Of a stretch of 64,000 nucleotides of DNA, positions 49,728-58,774 are shown one piece after another (within the stretch, counting starts at the first letter, position 1; every line of letters starts with the position of its first letter). This DNA comes from Lantana camara. Taxonomy: Eukaryota > Streptophyta > Magnoliopsida > Lamiales > Verbenaceae. The notes beneath the pieces are model-generated. The model made no database searches, was not told the DNA's origin, and worked only from the letters and a program-made list of their open reading frames with translations. A program made the position numbers and the translations under genes. Where the stretch lies: the NCBI GenBank assembly GCA_037501455.1, contig CM074856.1, positions 16,203,001-16,267,000 on the forward strand, read 5' to 3'.

Positions 49728-49990
49728 CCTAGTAGGCCTTGGCTGTTTCTTAAAACGCCTTGCGCTCGAAAACGGGACCTCCTACAAGAGCGAATCCTAG
49801 TAGGCCTTAGCTGTTTCTTAAAATGCCTTGCGCTCGAAAACGGGATCTCCTACAGAGAAAGTCCTAGTAGGCCTTGGCCGTTTCTTAAAACGCCTTGCGC
49901 TCGAAAACGGGATCTCCTACAGAGAAAGTCCTAGTAGGCCTTGGCCGTTTCTTAAAACGCCTTGCGCTCGAAAATGGGATTTCCTGCAGA
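49728..49990 (+). repeat. 67-bp tandem repeat, 4 copies, 3' of pol
   Basis: cctagtaggcctt recurs at 49728, 49796, 49863 and 49930. Each unit contains gtttcttaaaa.gccttgcgctcgaaaa. Copies are almost identical, indicating recent expansion. Such arrays between pol and the 3' end are common in Tat/Ogre elements. Confidence 0.92.
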
Positions 49991-50052
49991 GCCAGAAATA
50001 CGACAAGAGCCAGAGCGCTCGAACGATGGCTTCAGAATCAAGAAGGAATTGC

Positions 50053-50385
50053 ACAAGTCTTGAACGAGGGCCACCACTCAGTAAGACCCTCGCACACACT
50101 CAAGACTTAGCAAAATCCCCCAAGGGCGGAAGGAATGTCATAAGTCTTGAACGAGGGCCATCCCACAGTAAGACCCTCGCACACACTCAAGACTTAGCCA
50201 AATTTACAAAGGCAGAAATTTATACAAGTCTTGAGTGGGGGGGCAATCTCACAATAAGACCCTCACGACCGCTCAAGACTTAGACAAATTTTCAAAAGCA
50301 AAAACAAAATTTATACAAGTCTTGAGTGGGGGGCAATCTCACAATAAGACCCTCACGACCGCTCAAGACTTAGACAAATTTTCAT
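50053..50385 (+). repeat. 84-91-bp tandem repeat, 4 copies
   Basis: aagtcttga recurs at 50055, 50142, 50226 and 50317, followed each time by an agtaagaccctc or aataagaccctc line and by ctcaagacttag. Within each unit aagtcttga and its inverse tcaagactt can pair, giving a stem of about 9 bp around a 50-60 nt loop. It is distinct from the 67-bp array just upstream. Confidence 0.9.
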
Positions 50386-50596
50386 TGCATCAGAGAAATA
50401 AAACATTCACGGAGTATGCTACACAGTCTTGTTATATGATTCATAAATGAACAGAAGAACAAAGTCATGAAAAAAGGGATATTTATTCATTGCAAAGGAA
50501 AATCTTACAAGATAAGGGCTCAAAGGCCCAGGAAATACTGTTACAAAAGAAAGAAAAGCTGGAAAATACACAAGAGAATTGATAAAGGGAAAAGCT

Positions 50597-53446
50597 TCAA
50601 GCGGCTGGGGCGATGTCTTCATCAACGATCACCAGAATGTTCTGAGCCACGGGGCCATGAACTGGGCCCTCAGGCTCTTGCGGTTGATCTTGGGGATCGT
50701 TGGGCTCATTGGCACCTGGAACAGGGGCGTTGGCACCTTCATCAACTGGGATCAGGGCATCTTCCGCGACGGGCGCTTGTGGCTCATCTTCGGGATCGTC
50801 ATTTTGGGCAGTTTGATCCGCATCCCCTCCCCGATGAGCGTCCGTGTACTCATCTTGGATCAGCTTGACCAAGAAGTCGTACTCCAGTTCAGCGATGGCG
50901 TCCGCGGGATCGTTGGGATCCTCATCCACTTCTTCACAGCGCTCGTTGAACATGAGCCCCGTGCCTTCAGCTCCCTTCATTGCTGGGTCAGTCAGCCCCT
51001 TATGGATGCCCTGATCAACCGCTAAGTTGAAGGCGTTTTGGGCCCCATCCAAGCAGTGTAACGAGGCTGCGAAATTGAAGGCTTTGGAGTGGCAGAATTT
51101 GATAAGCGCCTCCTTATTCGCACGCTCTAGGCTTCGAGGCCACTCGTTGACGGCGTCATTGAATTTCCGCTCGGCCTCTAGAGCCCTCGCCTTCCAACTT
51201 TCCCGCTCCGCCTCAGCCTTCTGGCACCGCTCGTTAGCCTGGGCCAGCTGGTTGCCCAAGCCGATTCGAGCGCCGTCTACCGCCACAAAATCTTCCTTCA
51301 GTTTCCCCAGCTCCTCCTCTGTTTTGTTGTACAAATCTTTGAGGGATTCATACTTTGCAGTCTCAGCGTCCAGCTCCGCTTGAATCTGAGCCGGATCGTT
51401 GGAACGAGCCATCTTCTTATATTTGGCCTTTCGGTCAGCGTAGATGGAGGCTCGCATTTGCACATTCCGGAGCCGGGGAAGAACTTGCTGCATAAGTGGG
51501 AAGAAAAGGAAGTGTTAGCCAAAAAAGGTGATAACTTACAGAAATTAGCAAAGAGAGCCAGGAGTGAGGACTTACGGAAATTAGAGCGTGGGCCGCGTCG
51601 AGGGTCACTTTCTCCACAGATTCATTGTAGAGATGCCGGTGGTCCGCCGAGAACTGGGCCTTGTTGTAAAGGTTCTCGGTGACAGCCTGAGCGAGCGTGC
51701 CAGGCCTCAACAGAACCGGCCCGCCGTCGGGGGCACCTGTGTAATCCCTGTCCCCTCGTCGGGGGAACTCCCACGCGTGTTCCTCCTCTGAAGAGGAAGT
51801 TTCTCCCTCGCCTCTCGGGCCCTCAACTACTTGCTTCCCTTTGCCTTGGATTGCCACTGATTCGGGCATCCTCTTCCTTTTGCGGGAAGGCCTACTTGCG
51901 CTCGGGAGAGCCTCAGTTATCGCCAGAGTGGTTACTGGCCTCGCTTGTTCTGCAGCCATGGGGGGTTGAACATCGCTCGCTCTTTCTGAAGAAGACCGCC
52001 CCCTGGTCTCCCTGCTGACCACTCTACGCTCCCCTCGGCCACGAGGGGGTTGGACCTCAGGATTGGCGCTCGAACTGGCGCCGCTACGACCGTCCCCGCG
52101 GTTGGTACGGTTACGAGGGCGCTGTTGCTCGCGCTGTTGGTCCCCCTGTGGGGTTTGGTTCCTGTTAGCATGGGCGAAACGAGCGGCTTGTCGGATCCCT
52201 CCTGCCATCTCTAATATAGCGGCTCCTGCAAAATTGGAAAGTACAAGGGTTATAAATCCTTAGACAAGAATTGTTAAGCGTGCAAGTTACAAGTACAGAG
52301 AAGCAGTTAGTATTCATTCCTATCTAAAGTTAGTGCCCTAAGAATCTAACCATCTCTCTCTATGTCACGAGCCGGAGGGTTGTCAAGGTAATGAGGGTCA
52401 TTGGAAAGACCACACAGGAACATGAGCTCCGCATCGTCTATCCAATCTTTCGCTTGAATGAGGTGACCCTCGTCCCTCAGGGTTGCTGCCAGGCTCTTGG
52501 CCCAATCTTTGGGGAGTGCGGGTGGCAGGCGGCTCTTGGCAAACGAGCCCCATTGCATAGGCACCCCAAAGCCCTCTTCTGTTGGAGCCTTGACGAAGAT
52601 GAACTTCTCCTTCCAATCAGGGCCATAAGTGCTCGAGGGCGAGTTGATCAGCTTCATATGGGCCTTCGCTTGAACATAATAAAAACCCGCCTCAGGAGAA
52701 GAACGAGAGGAGCTAACCACTTGAAATAGGGCGTTGAAGTTCCGCAAGAAGGGCTCGTAACCCATACTCCTCATCAGAATTATAAAGCACGTTAAGAGGG
52801 CCAAGCCGTTGGGCACAATTTGGGATGGACACAGGCCCAGGTCATTCAACAAATGAGCCATTGAGACCGAGATAGGGAACCTCAAGCCTCCTGAACTCAC
52901 TGTGTCCACATATACGGCCATTTCCCCGGGAGGCGGATTATTCGCACGCTCGTGGCTTTCTGGGATTCTCCATGTATACCGCTCGTCCCAGTAAATGGGT
53001 GCCATCATCGTTTTCACATCTCCCACGGTGACTGTGCTGGGAGTCTCATCAGGCGTGCGCTCGGTAGCCTGGTAGCCTGACCCTTCACCCTCGTTGGGAC
53101 CTTTGGATTTTTGGGATCTCTTGCTTTTTCCCTTATCACGGGCTCTTCCTGAAGGCCCGGTTATGGCCTCAGCCACTGGAAGCGGGTTCGCAACGGCCAC
53201 AGTCATGGTATGGCGGTGGGGATGTGTGGCGCTCTGAGTTATGGGGAGAGTGACCCCTTGCCTCTCTGCCTCCATGACCAGATCCATCTCCTCAAAGAGA
53301 GGATCCATTCCGCCTGGATTCCTATCCTCCATGGCCATCACTGCCGCCCCGAAATCCTCATCTCTAGGGGAATCGGGAGAAGAAGAACTATCAGTGGCCA
53401 TTTCGTTAATTTCACGGGCAAATTCCTCAACTTGTTGGTCGGCCAT
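50597..53446 (-). CDS. Antisense three-exon gene inside the gypsy element ('putative gypsy type transposon' domain)
   Basis: Exon 1 53446..52351, exon 2 52225..51576, exon 3 51487..50597. Intron 1 (125 bp) has a GTTAGA donor and a TTTTGCAG acceptor and splits a Gly codon. Intron 2 (88 bp) has a GTAAGT donor, a pyrimidine-rich 3' end and a TATGCAG acceptor, phase 0. Both joins keep one frame, giving about 878 residues. Exon 1 residues about 165..330 (YVDTVSSGGLRFPISV, LCPSQIVPNGLALL, FLRNFNALFQVV) resemble the plant domain listed in Pfam as 'Putative gypsy type transposon', whose function is unknown. Exon 2 is basic and disordered. Exon 3 starts with a long coiled coil (about 90..130 residues rich in E, K, A) and ends in an acidic, proline-rich tail. 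Extra antisense frames are known in Tat elements. The exon borders are my prediction, with no transcript evidence. Confidence 0.8.
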
Positions 53447-53715
53447 GGCAGAAACTGGGATTTGGGGTTTTCTTGGAAAAAGATTAGGGTTTCCTCAAGG
53501 AGAAAAATCTAAGGGGTTATGAAATCCTAAAGTCTGAATCTAAAGTTAGCAACGTTAGAAAATCACGCTGGAAGTTTACCTCGAGAGTTTTCTGGGAAAG
53601 ATTGGGAGAAAGGTTGAAGATGATGCTCTAAGAACTGGAGTGCGAGAGAATTCTTTTTGCAAAGGATGCTTGAAAGTTCTGAATGCGTAAAGAGTATGGA
53701 GATTTCAGAATCCCG

Positions 53716-53723
53716 TATTTATA
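53716..53723 (-). promoter_or_regulatory. Candidate TATA box of the antisense gene
   Basis: On the minus strand this reads TATAAATA within ccctataaatacggg, about 270 bp upstream of the antisense start codon. It is the only good TATA motif I see between the gene and the 3' LTR. Confidence 0.6.
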
Positions 53724-54050
53724 GGGATGGGAGTTGGTACCCTTTTCGGCAATGAATTCAAAGTGGTAATCATTTCCCGCCTAGGAAACCGCCCACTTTA
53801 TGGAACCGTCACATGCTTCCCCATGCTCACGCGCCCCACGCGCACCCGCATTTAATGCTCTGACGTCTCGAGTGCTTCAGAATAGTACAACATTTAATGC
53901 GGAAGTGCTACGAGCGGTCAGTTGAAAAGACCGCATTTATAGCGCAATCGGAAGAAAAATTGCTCAACACGCCAAGCCTTATACGAGCGCTATGTGCAAG
54001 AGACTGAACGTGGCAAAATTCTACAGTCCTTATCACTAAGGACTACAGAA

Positions 54051-54063
54051 TTGGGGGGCAAAA
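54051..54063 (+). other. Polypurine tract of the gypsy element
   Basis: ttggggggcaaaa directly precedes the 3' LTR start TGATGGGG, as required for plus-strand DNA synthesis. Confidence 0.88.
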
Positions 54064-54875
54064 TGATGGGGTCAAAATACGATCGTCCCACGTTAGGACA
54101 CGTGGCATCACCAAGATGATGACATCTGTCTCTCCAAAGCTGCACCCATCAGCGTGACGAGCGCTAAGTGCAACGAGCGCAATCCTTCTTCAGGAGTTAA
54201 GCCCAACGAGCGCTGTCACTCCACGAGCGTCCTACATGCTAAATGATGGGCACGTCCACATGCCAAAGGAGCCCTCTTCGAGCGTCACACTCCCTCAGAG
54301 TGGCCTCCCCTTTGGCTCGTCACTTGAACTGGAGCTTTCATCCCCCTCAGCGGATATCTTGGCCTCCAATACTCCAGGTTGTCACGAGCGCGCTCTTAAG
54401 CCCTCGTCACCAACCACCCAAATGGCTCTCTGACACAACGTACATGCCCGCGCACCTGCCACTGTTGCCAGCACCAACTTTTAGCCGCTTTTGCAGAAGA
54501 TTCCTCCTAGGTTTCTCTCTCATGGCGCCACGTGTTAGGGCAACATTCGGCCAGGACCACTTGAGGCAAATGACCAAAGGGCCCTTGACCCTCAACTATA
54601 AATAGCTAAAGTCATCTTCTACATTGGTGAGCATTCTTCATCACTGCAACTGTGACTGAACTTACATTTCTTCATACCTTGAACTGACTTGAGCGTCGGA
54701 GAGCCAAACTGGGTATCACCCCCAGTTCCCCCAGTTTGGCCTTCTGACTTTTCTTGTGCTTGTCCCAACAGGTAGAACCCCATTCTCATTTCCGGCGAAG
54801 CTCCGGTGGTTTCCTCCACAAAATACAAATCGTAAAGTGATCGGATTCGGACCTTCACCTTTCTGAACCCCATCA
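54064..54875 (+). repeat. 3' LTR of the gypsy element (812 bp)
   Basis: Same length as the 5' LTR, with about 3 differences by eye (roughly 99.6% identity), all transitions. It ends CCCCATCA, followed by the target duplication ggccg. Confidence 0.96.
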
Positions 54876-55164
54876 GGCCGAATTGAAAAGAATTTATTGG
54901 AAGAAGAAGAACCCTAACTTGTCTCAGTTGTCATCGACGGATTAGGACGGTGCCATGGCCGAATTGAAAAGAATTTATTGGAAGAAGAAGAACCCTAACT
55001 TGTCTCAGATTTGGTAAGTAAATGGAGACTTTTTAAGTGGGTAAGGAGTAAAGGAAAATTATGAAAGTGAATTAGGTATTTCGTAGACACACTTTTTAAA
55101 ATGGGGACCAATGTAAAATTTTTGCAAGTCAAAGGGATTTATTAAAAGCCGCCCCTTATATAAT

Positions 55165-55724
55165 AAATATAAAATATTTTTTTTCCCATTACACTTAGTC
55201 TTATCCAAGTAAGTTGGAGTTAGAACCTGCATACTTAAATTAAACTTATGTTTGCTTTCATTTGGAGTTGAGGGGTTGTCTTTGATAATGAAATAATCCT
55301 TACAAATACATATAGTCATATAGGCCAAGTTGATATCAATAATCAAATAACCCTTACAAAGACATATAGCCATATAGGCTAATTAAGTTGACATGGGAAC
55401 AGATGATTCGAAATTTAAGAGAAGAGATAATTTCATATTATATTCAATATACTTATCAAATATAGGATACATTATAAGATCAATAATTTTAAACCTGTTT
55501 GTTATATAATTCTTTCAGAACAGGTCAATAAAATTATTATTATTATAAATTAATTATATTACACGCTATATTGTTAAGTTTTTGTTACGCAATTTTTCAC
55601 TTATTTATTATAAACTTGTCGGCTATCTTAAGTCGATATATATCATTCATCTTCTATTTTTTCTTTTAACGGCATGACAAATATGGATATATCTTTTCTT
55701 TTTTTCCCTATTGCGATTTATATG
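55165..55724. other. Intergenic, AT-rich
   Basis: AT-rich DNA between the Pack-MULE right flank and the copia element. A line aacccttacaaa.acatatagccatataggc is partly repeated (55290..55325 and 55345..55380), a small tandem duplication. No gene is seen. Confidence 0.55.
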
Positions 55725-56004
55725 CGTTGAATATTGTATGTCTTTAATATCTTAACTTAGTATTTGAACTATCATTGAAAATATGAAAGACATATAATGT
55801 GGTGTTTGACAAAATTGAGACTTTGAAAGTCCTACATTGAAGAAATACTAAAGTACGGACAACTTTATAAGTTAAGATGTTGCATACAACATTAAATTTG
55901 TAGAATTCAAGAGTGGACTGGTGGACTTATGTAAAGAGATATGCACCACACCGCGCACGCGCTGGGGTTGAGGGTATCGTCGCTAGGAGCTTGGAGCCTC
56001 ACCT

Positions 56005-58284
56005 ACTTTTTCTTCATGATGATGAGCGGTGTGCCGCCGCCGGCGGTTTGGCTGCCTCTCGCGGCGTCATCCTCCGCTTATCATCCTCCACCATCGGCAG
56101 CCTTTCCTCCTCCGTCATCGTCGACTGCCCAATTTTCTCTCTCCCACGCCGCGGTGCAACCTACACCACCATCTTACGCCATAACGTTACACTTGCCACC
56201 ACCAGCGGCGACGTCGACCCCTCCGCCCTCCACCGCGAAACCACTACCCACGAAACGTGGGCGCATCTATCTCTTCCCTCGGGACTCGAATCGTAAGCCC
56301 CGTGGAATTGTTTCAGAGAGAAACGAAATCACATATATTTCTTGCTCAGATGCAGAAATCGCAGAGCTATCATGACCTTTTAGATTTGCATTGGTTGGGA
56401 AATTCTCGCAGTGTTATCCGACGATGGATCGATTACATGAGCTTATAATGGGAATGGATCTCTCAGGTGAGTTTAAAATTGTCTTATTGAATATCAAGCA
56501 TGTTTTAATTCGACTAAGTTGTCATGAGGATTTTACGAAACTCTGGATATAAAAGATAATTGTTTTAGACAGGTTTCCGATGAGGTTATTCAAGTGGACT
56601 CCTACCTTTAGCACGAAGGTGGAATCACTTGTAGCTCCGGTTTGGGTTAGATTTCCAAATTTTCTAAGTCAATTTTTTAAATCAGAGTCTTTTTTTGAAG
56701 TTGCGAAACAAATTGGAGAGCCTTTGTGTTTTGACGAAGGCACTTTTGATGTGAAAAGACCATCAGTGGCACGGGCTTATATTGAAGTTGATTTGCTACA
56801 ATCATTAAAGAAGCGTTTAAGTCTTATGTACCATGAAATGACCTGGATCCAACCGATTGTATACAACTCCCTCCGTATTGCAAAAAATGTGCGTATTTGG
56901 GCATGAGGACAAAGATTGATATAGTGGATCGGAAGAAGTCTCGGATTTACGTACGAAAATTAATGGAATATGTGCAGGAACGCGCCGTGAAGGTGGAGAT
57001 AATGACGGTGCACCACCGGGGGGGGAGGGGGGGGCGGGGGCGGCCGGAAGAGGCGCGAATGACAACGTCAACAAGGCTAAAATTGGGGACATCACGACGA
57101 ACGATGGTGCTAAGGTTGGAGACGTAAATTCTAACCTTAATGCAGTTGGGGGCCAACAGTTAGTTTGGCTTCCAAAAAACAATCAGGCTAGTCAACTACA
57201 GCCCGAGATTCCTCTACCCAATCCGGAAGAGCATGCTTCTTTGGACCCTTTGAAAACGGATTTGGGCTACAAGAAACTCGCGAGTATTGTTCAGGAAATT
57301 GTCAGTCAGGAAAGTCCGCAATCCTTAGCTCATGCCCAAGGACTATTAAACAAATCAAAAAAGCTGTCTTCAAAGATGGGCCAAATTGAGTCCTCTTCAT
57401 CGACCCAAGAAGATGACCCTGATCCATTTAATCTTGAGCCCTTACTGAACAAGCCGACCCCTCAACGACAAGAGTCCGCCATGGGATCGGGAGGAAGAGC
57501 AGAGAAGACAAGAGAACCTAAGGATGGAGGAGCAGCTTTTATCCGAAAATAAATCTAGTCATATTGTAGACGAAGAGTCCTTAAATGAGGATGAGGTTCA
57601 TAACCTGGAACAGGAAGACTCGATTGTGGACAGAATCATTGAGCCGAATTTTCCTGTAAACCAGAAAAAGAAAAAGACAGAAATCGTACAAAGTTGGACA
57701 AAAAACAGAAATATGAGAAAAAGTTCAAGTCTCAAGATGACCATTCTATTATTAGAGAGCTTTTCGAAACAGTCCTGAAATAGACGTCGCATCAACCTGA
57801 GTTCGTCATAGATTTGACAATTTGTGCTGAAAATAAGTCGGGAAAAATAGATTTTCAGTATTCAGCTGACACTACTAGTCATAAGAACTACATCTATCCA
57901 GAAAGATACAAGAAGAACGAGTTCATAGAGGATGATCTAGAAACATTCAAACAAATGACTCTCTTTAGACGCTCAAATTCGTTTAATAGAAATATGGAGA
58001 AAATATTGTTTTTTCAAGATCTTAGTGAAAGTTCTAGAGTTTTGAACAAATCCTTATCTGAAGAAGCTCGTTTCGATTGGCCGGTAACTCATAAAGATGG
58101 AGATAGCGAAGGAATTGATGAAGATACCTTTGGTCTAGATGCTTTATTTTACAGAAAGTAGTACTTCCTTTTACTTGTTTTTTTTTTTTTTTTTTACCTT
58201 TAGTTGTGTTTGCTTTTTCTGATTGTTATTTTGAGGTGGGGTCTCTATAAAATCCCTTTTATTTAAAAAAAAAAGAAAAAAAAA
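56005..58284 (+). mobile_element. LINE-derived insertion with ORF1 and poly(A) but no RT, TSD ~16 bp
   Basis: The insertion breaks the copia 5' LTR. Flanking direct repeats gcttggagcctcacct (55989..56004) and gtttggtgcctcacct (58285..58300) match at 14 of 16. Its 3' end is an A-rich tail (aaaaaaaaaagaaaaaaaaa), as expected for target-primed reverse transcription. ORF1-like sequence starts at 56016. A full plant L1 element would have a further ~4 kb ORF2 with endonuclease and RT, which is absent here. Confidence 0.8.
56016..58161 (+). pseudogene. LINE ORF1 (DUF4283-type) pseudogene
   Basis: The first part (from ATG 56016) is rich in P, S and A. After a frame change, 56580..56870 reads FKWTPTFSTKVESLVAPVWV then RFPNFL, followed by PSVARAYIEVDL. 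This is the DUF4283 nucleic-acid-binding domain that precedes a CCHC knuckle in plant LINE ORF1 proteins. The knuckle start (YC.KC..LGH) can be traced near 56875..56910, but frame-shifting small deletions break it. Later frames (57241..57552 and 57814..58161) are acidic and unrecognised. At least three frame changes separate the parts, so no full protein can be made. Confidence 0.72.
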
Positions 58285-58748
58285 GTTTGGTGCCTCACCT
58301 TCGAGTCTAGAGTCTATTTTTTTTTGCTAGATTCAGTAATTGAAAATGCCTGTTGAGTGGACTGACTGTAACTGCAGAGTTAAAAGACAATAAGCCACAA
58401 ATTAATTCAGGAGCCACTAACACCCATTGATGCTGAATTAGTTTTTCACCCACTAACAACAACCATAATACCAATTGAGCCGTTTTTAACACTTGAACTC
58501 AATATATACAATCTTCTGGGCCGAAAAAGAAGACAACAAATATTCACCAGATTTCTTGTGCAGTGCTATCACATAAAATCGAACTCTCACAAATTAAAAG
58601 TTTCACATATATTAGTGTATTGTCTGCAACTTCTAGCACACTTCCTAGTAAGTAAGGAGAGATAGAAACTTTAAGAATAAGAAATACCCGTGTCTAGCTA
58701 TCTCCATACCTCATTTCTTTAACAATCTTAAAGTTTCTATTTGTTGAG

Positions 58749-58764
58749 ATGGAGTCAGAGTCCT
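58749..58764 (+). other. Degenerate primer-binding site of the copia element
   Basis: tggagtcagagtcc, close to the initiator-Met-type TGGTATCAGAGCC, directly after the end of the 5' LTR. Confidence 0.55.
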
Positions 58765-58774
58765 TCAAAATCAT

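Larger units (their letters stand above)
42315..54875 (+). mobile_element. Complete Ty3/gypsy LTR retrotransposon, Tat lineage, 12.56 kb
   Basis: The order is 5' LTR, a TGGCGCC-type PBS, a single gag-pol frame, tandem repeats, an antisense spliced gene, a polypurine tract and the 3' LTR. A perfect 5-bp duplication, ggccg, flanks it (42310..42314 and 54876..54880). Integrase following RT and RNase H places it in Ty3/gypsy. The additional RNase H domain after the usual one, the missing chromodomain, and extra coding sequence between pol and the 3' LTR place it in the Tat lineage (Retand/Tat-like). Two near-identical LTRs and an unbroken 2066-codon frame mean a recent insertion that may still be competent. 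Confidence 0.95.
42281..55008. repeat. 81-bp tandem duplication, first copy split by the gypsy insertion
   Basis: One unit is 54928..55008. The other is 42281..42314 joined to 54881..54927 once the 12.6-kb element and one copy of its target duplication are removed. The two 81-bp units differ at one position seen by eye (ttgtcgtcga against ttgtcatcga). This independently proves the insertion borders. Confidence 0.93.
23175..55155. mobile_element. Pack-MULE carrier (Mutator-like), ~6.0 kb once nested insertions are removed
   Basis: Seen: a perfect 9-bp direct repeat, ttatataat (23166..23174 and 55156..55164), borders two inverted, degenerate ends. Aligned in the same sense, left and right ends share taaatccc at about 15 bp, an attttac block near 40, ctcccca/gtcccca near 50, and tttcctaattttacttcactaccca against tttcataattttcctttactccttaccca near 100. 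Known: 9-bp duplications and long TIRs mark Mutator-like elements, and those that carry host gene pieces are called Pack-MULEs. Inside are fragments of WRKY3/4-like and RPS13 genes and two minisatellites, but no transposase. Three LTR elements with their own target duplications are nested in it. The main doubt is that the 9-mer is AT-only and the ends are diverged. Confidence 0.65.
55725..58748 (+). repeat. 5' LTR of the copia element, interrupted
   Basis: 55725..56004 aligns with 63305 onward (gacatataatgtggtgtttga; gaaatactaaag.acgga; gagggtat.gtcgcta). It resumes at 58301 with gagtctagagtctat and matches the 3' LTR again up to tctagct.tctccatacctc. Without the insertion the LTR would be about 740 bp. 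The exact 3' end is uncertain because its CA is not preserved. Confidence 0.82.

Noticed and set aside
50579..51025. Plus-strand frames of about 130-150 codons at the 3' part of the gypsy element
   Set aside because: They overlap the coiled-coil exon of the antisense gene on the other strand, which has splice sites and sensible composition; the plus-strand frames have neither.
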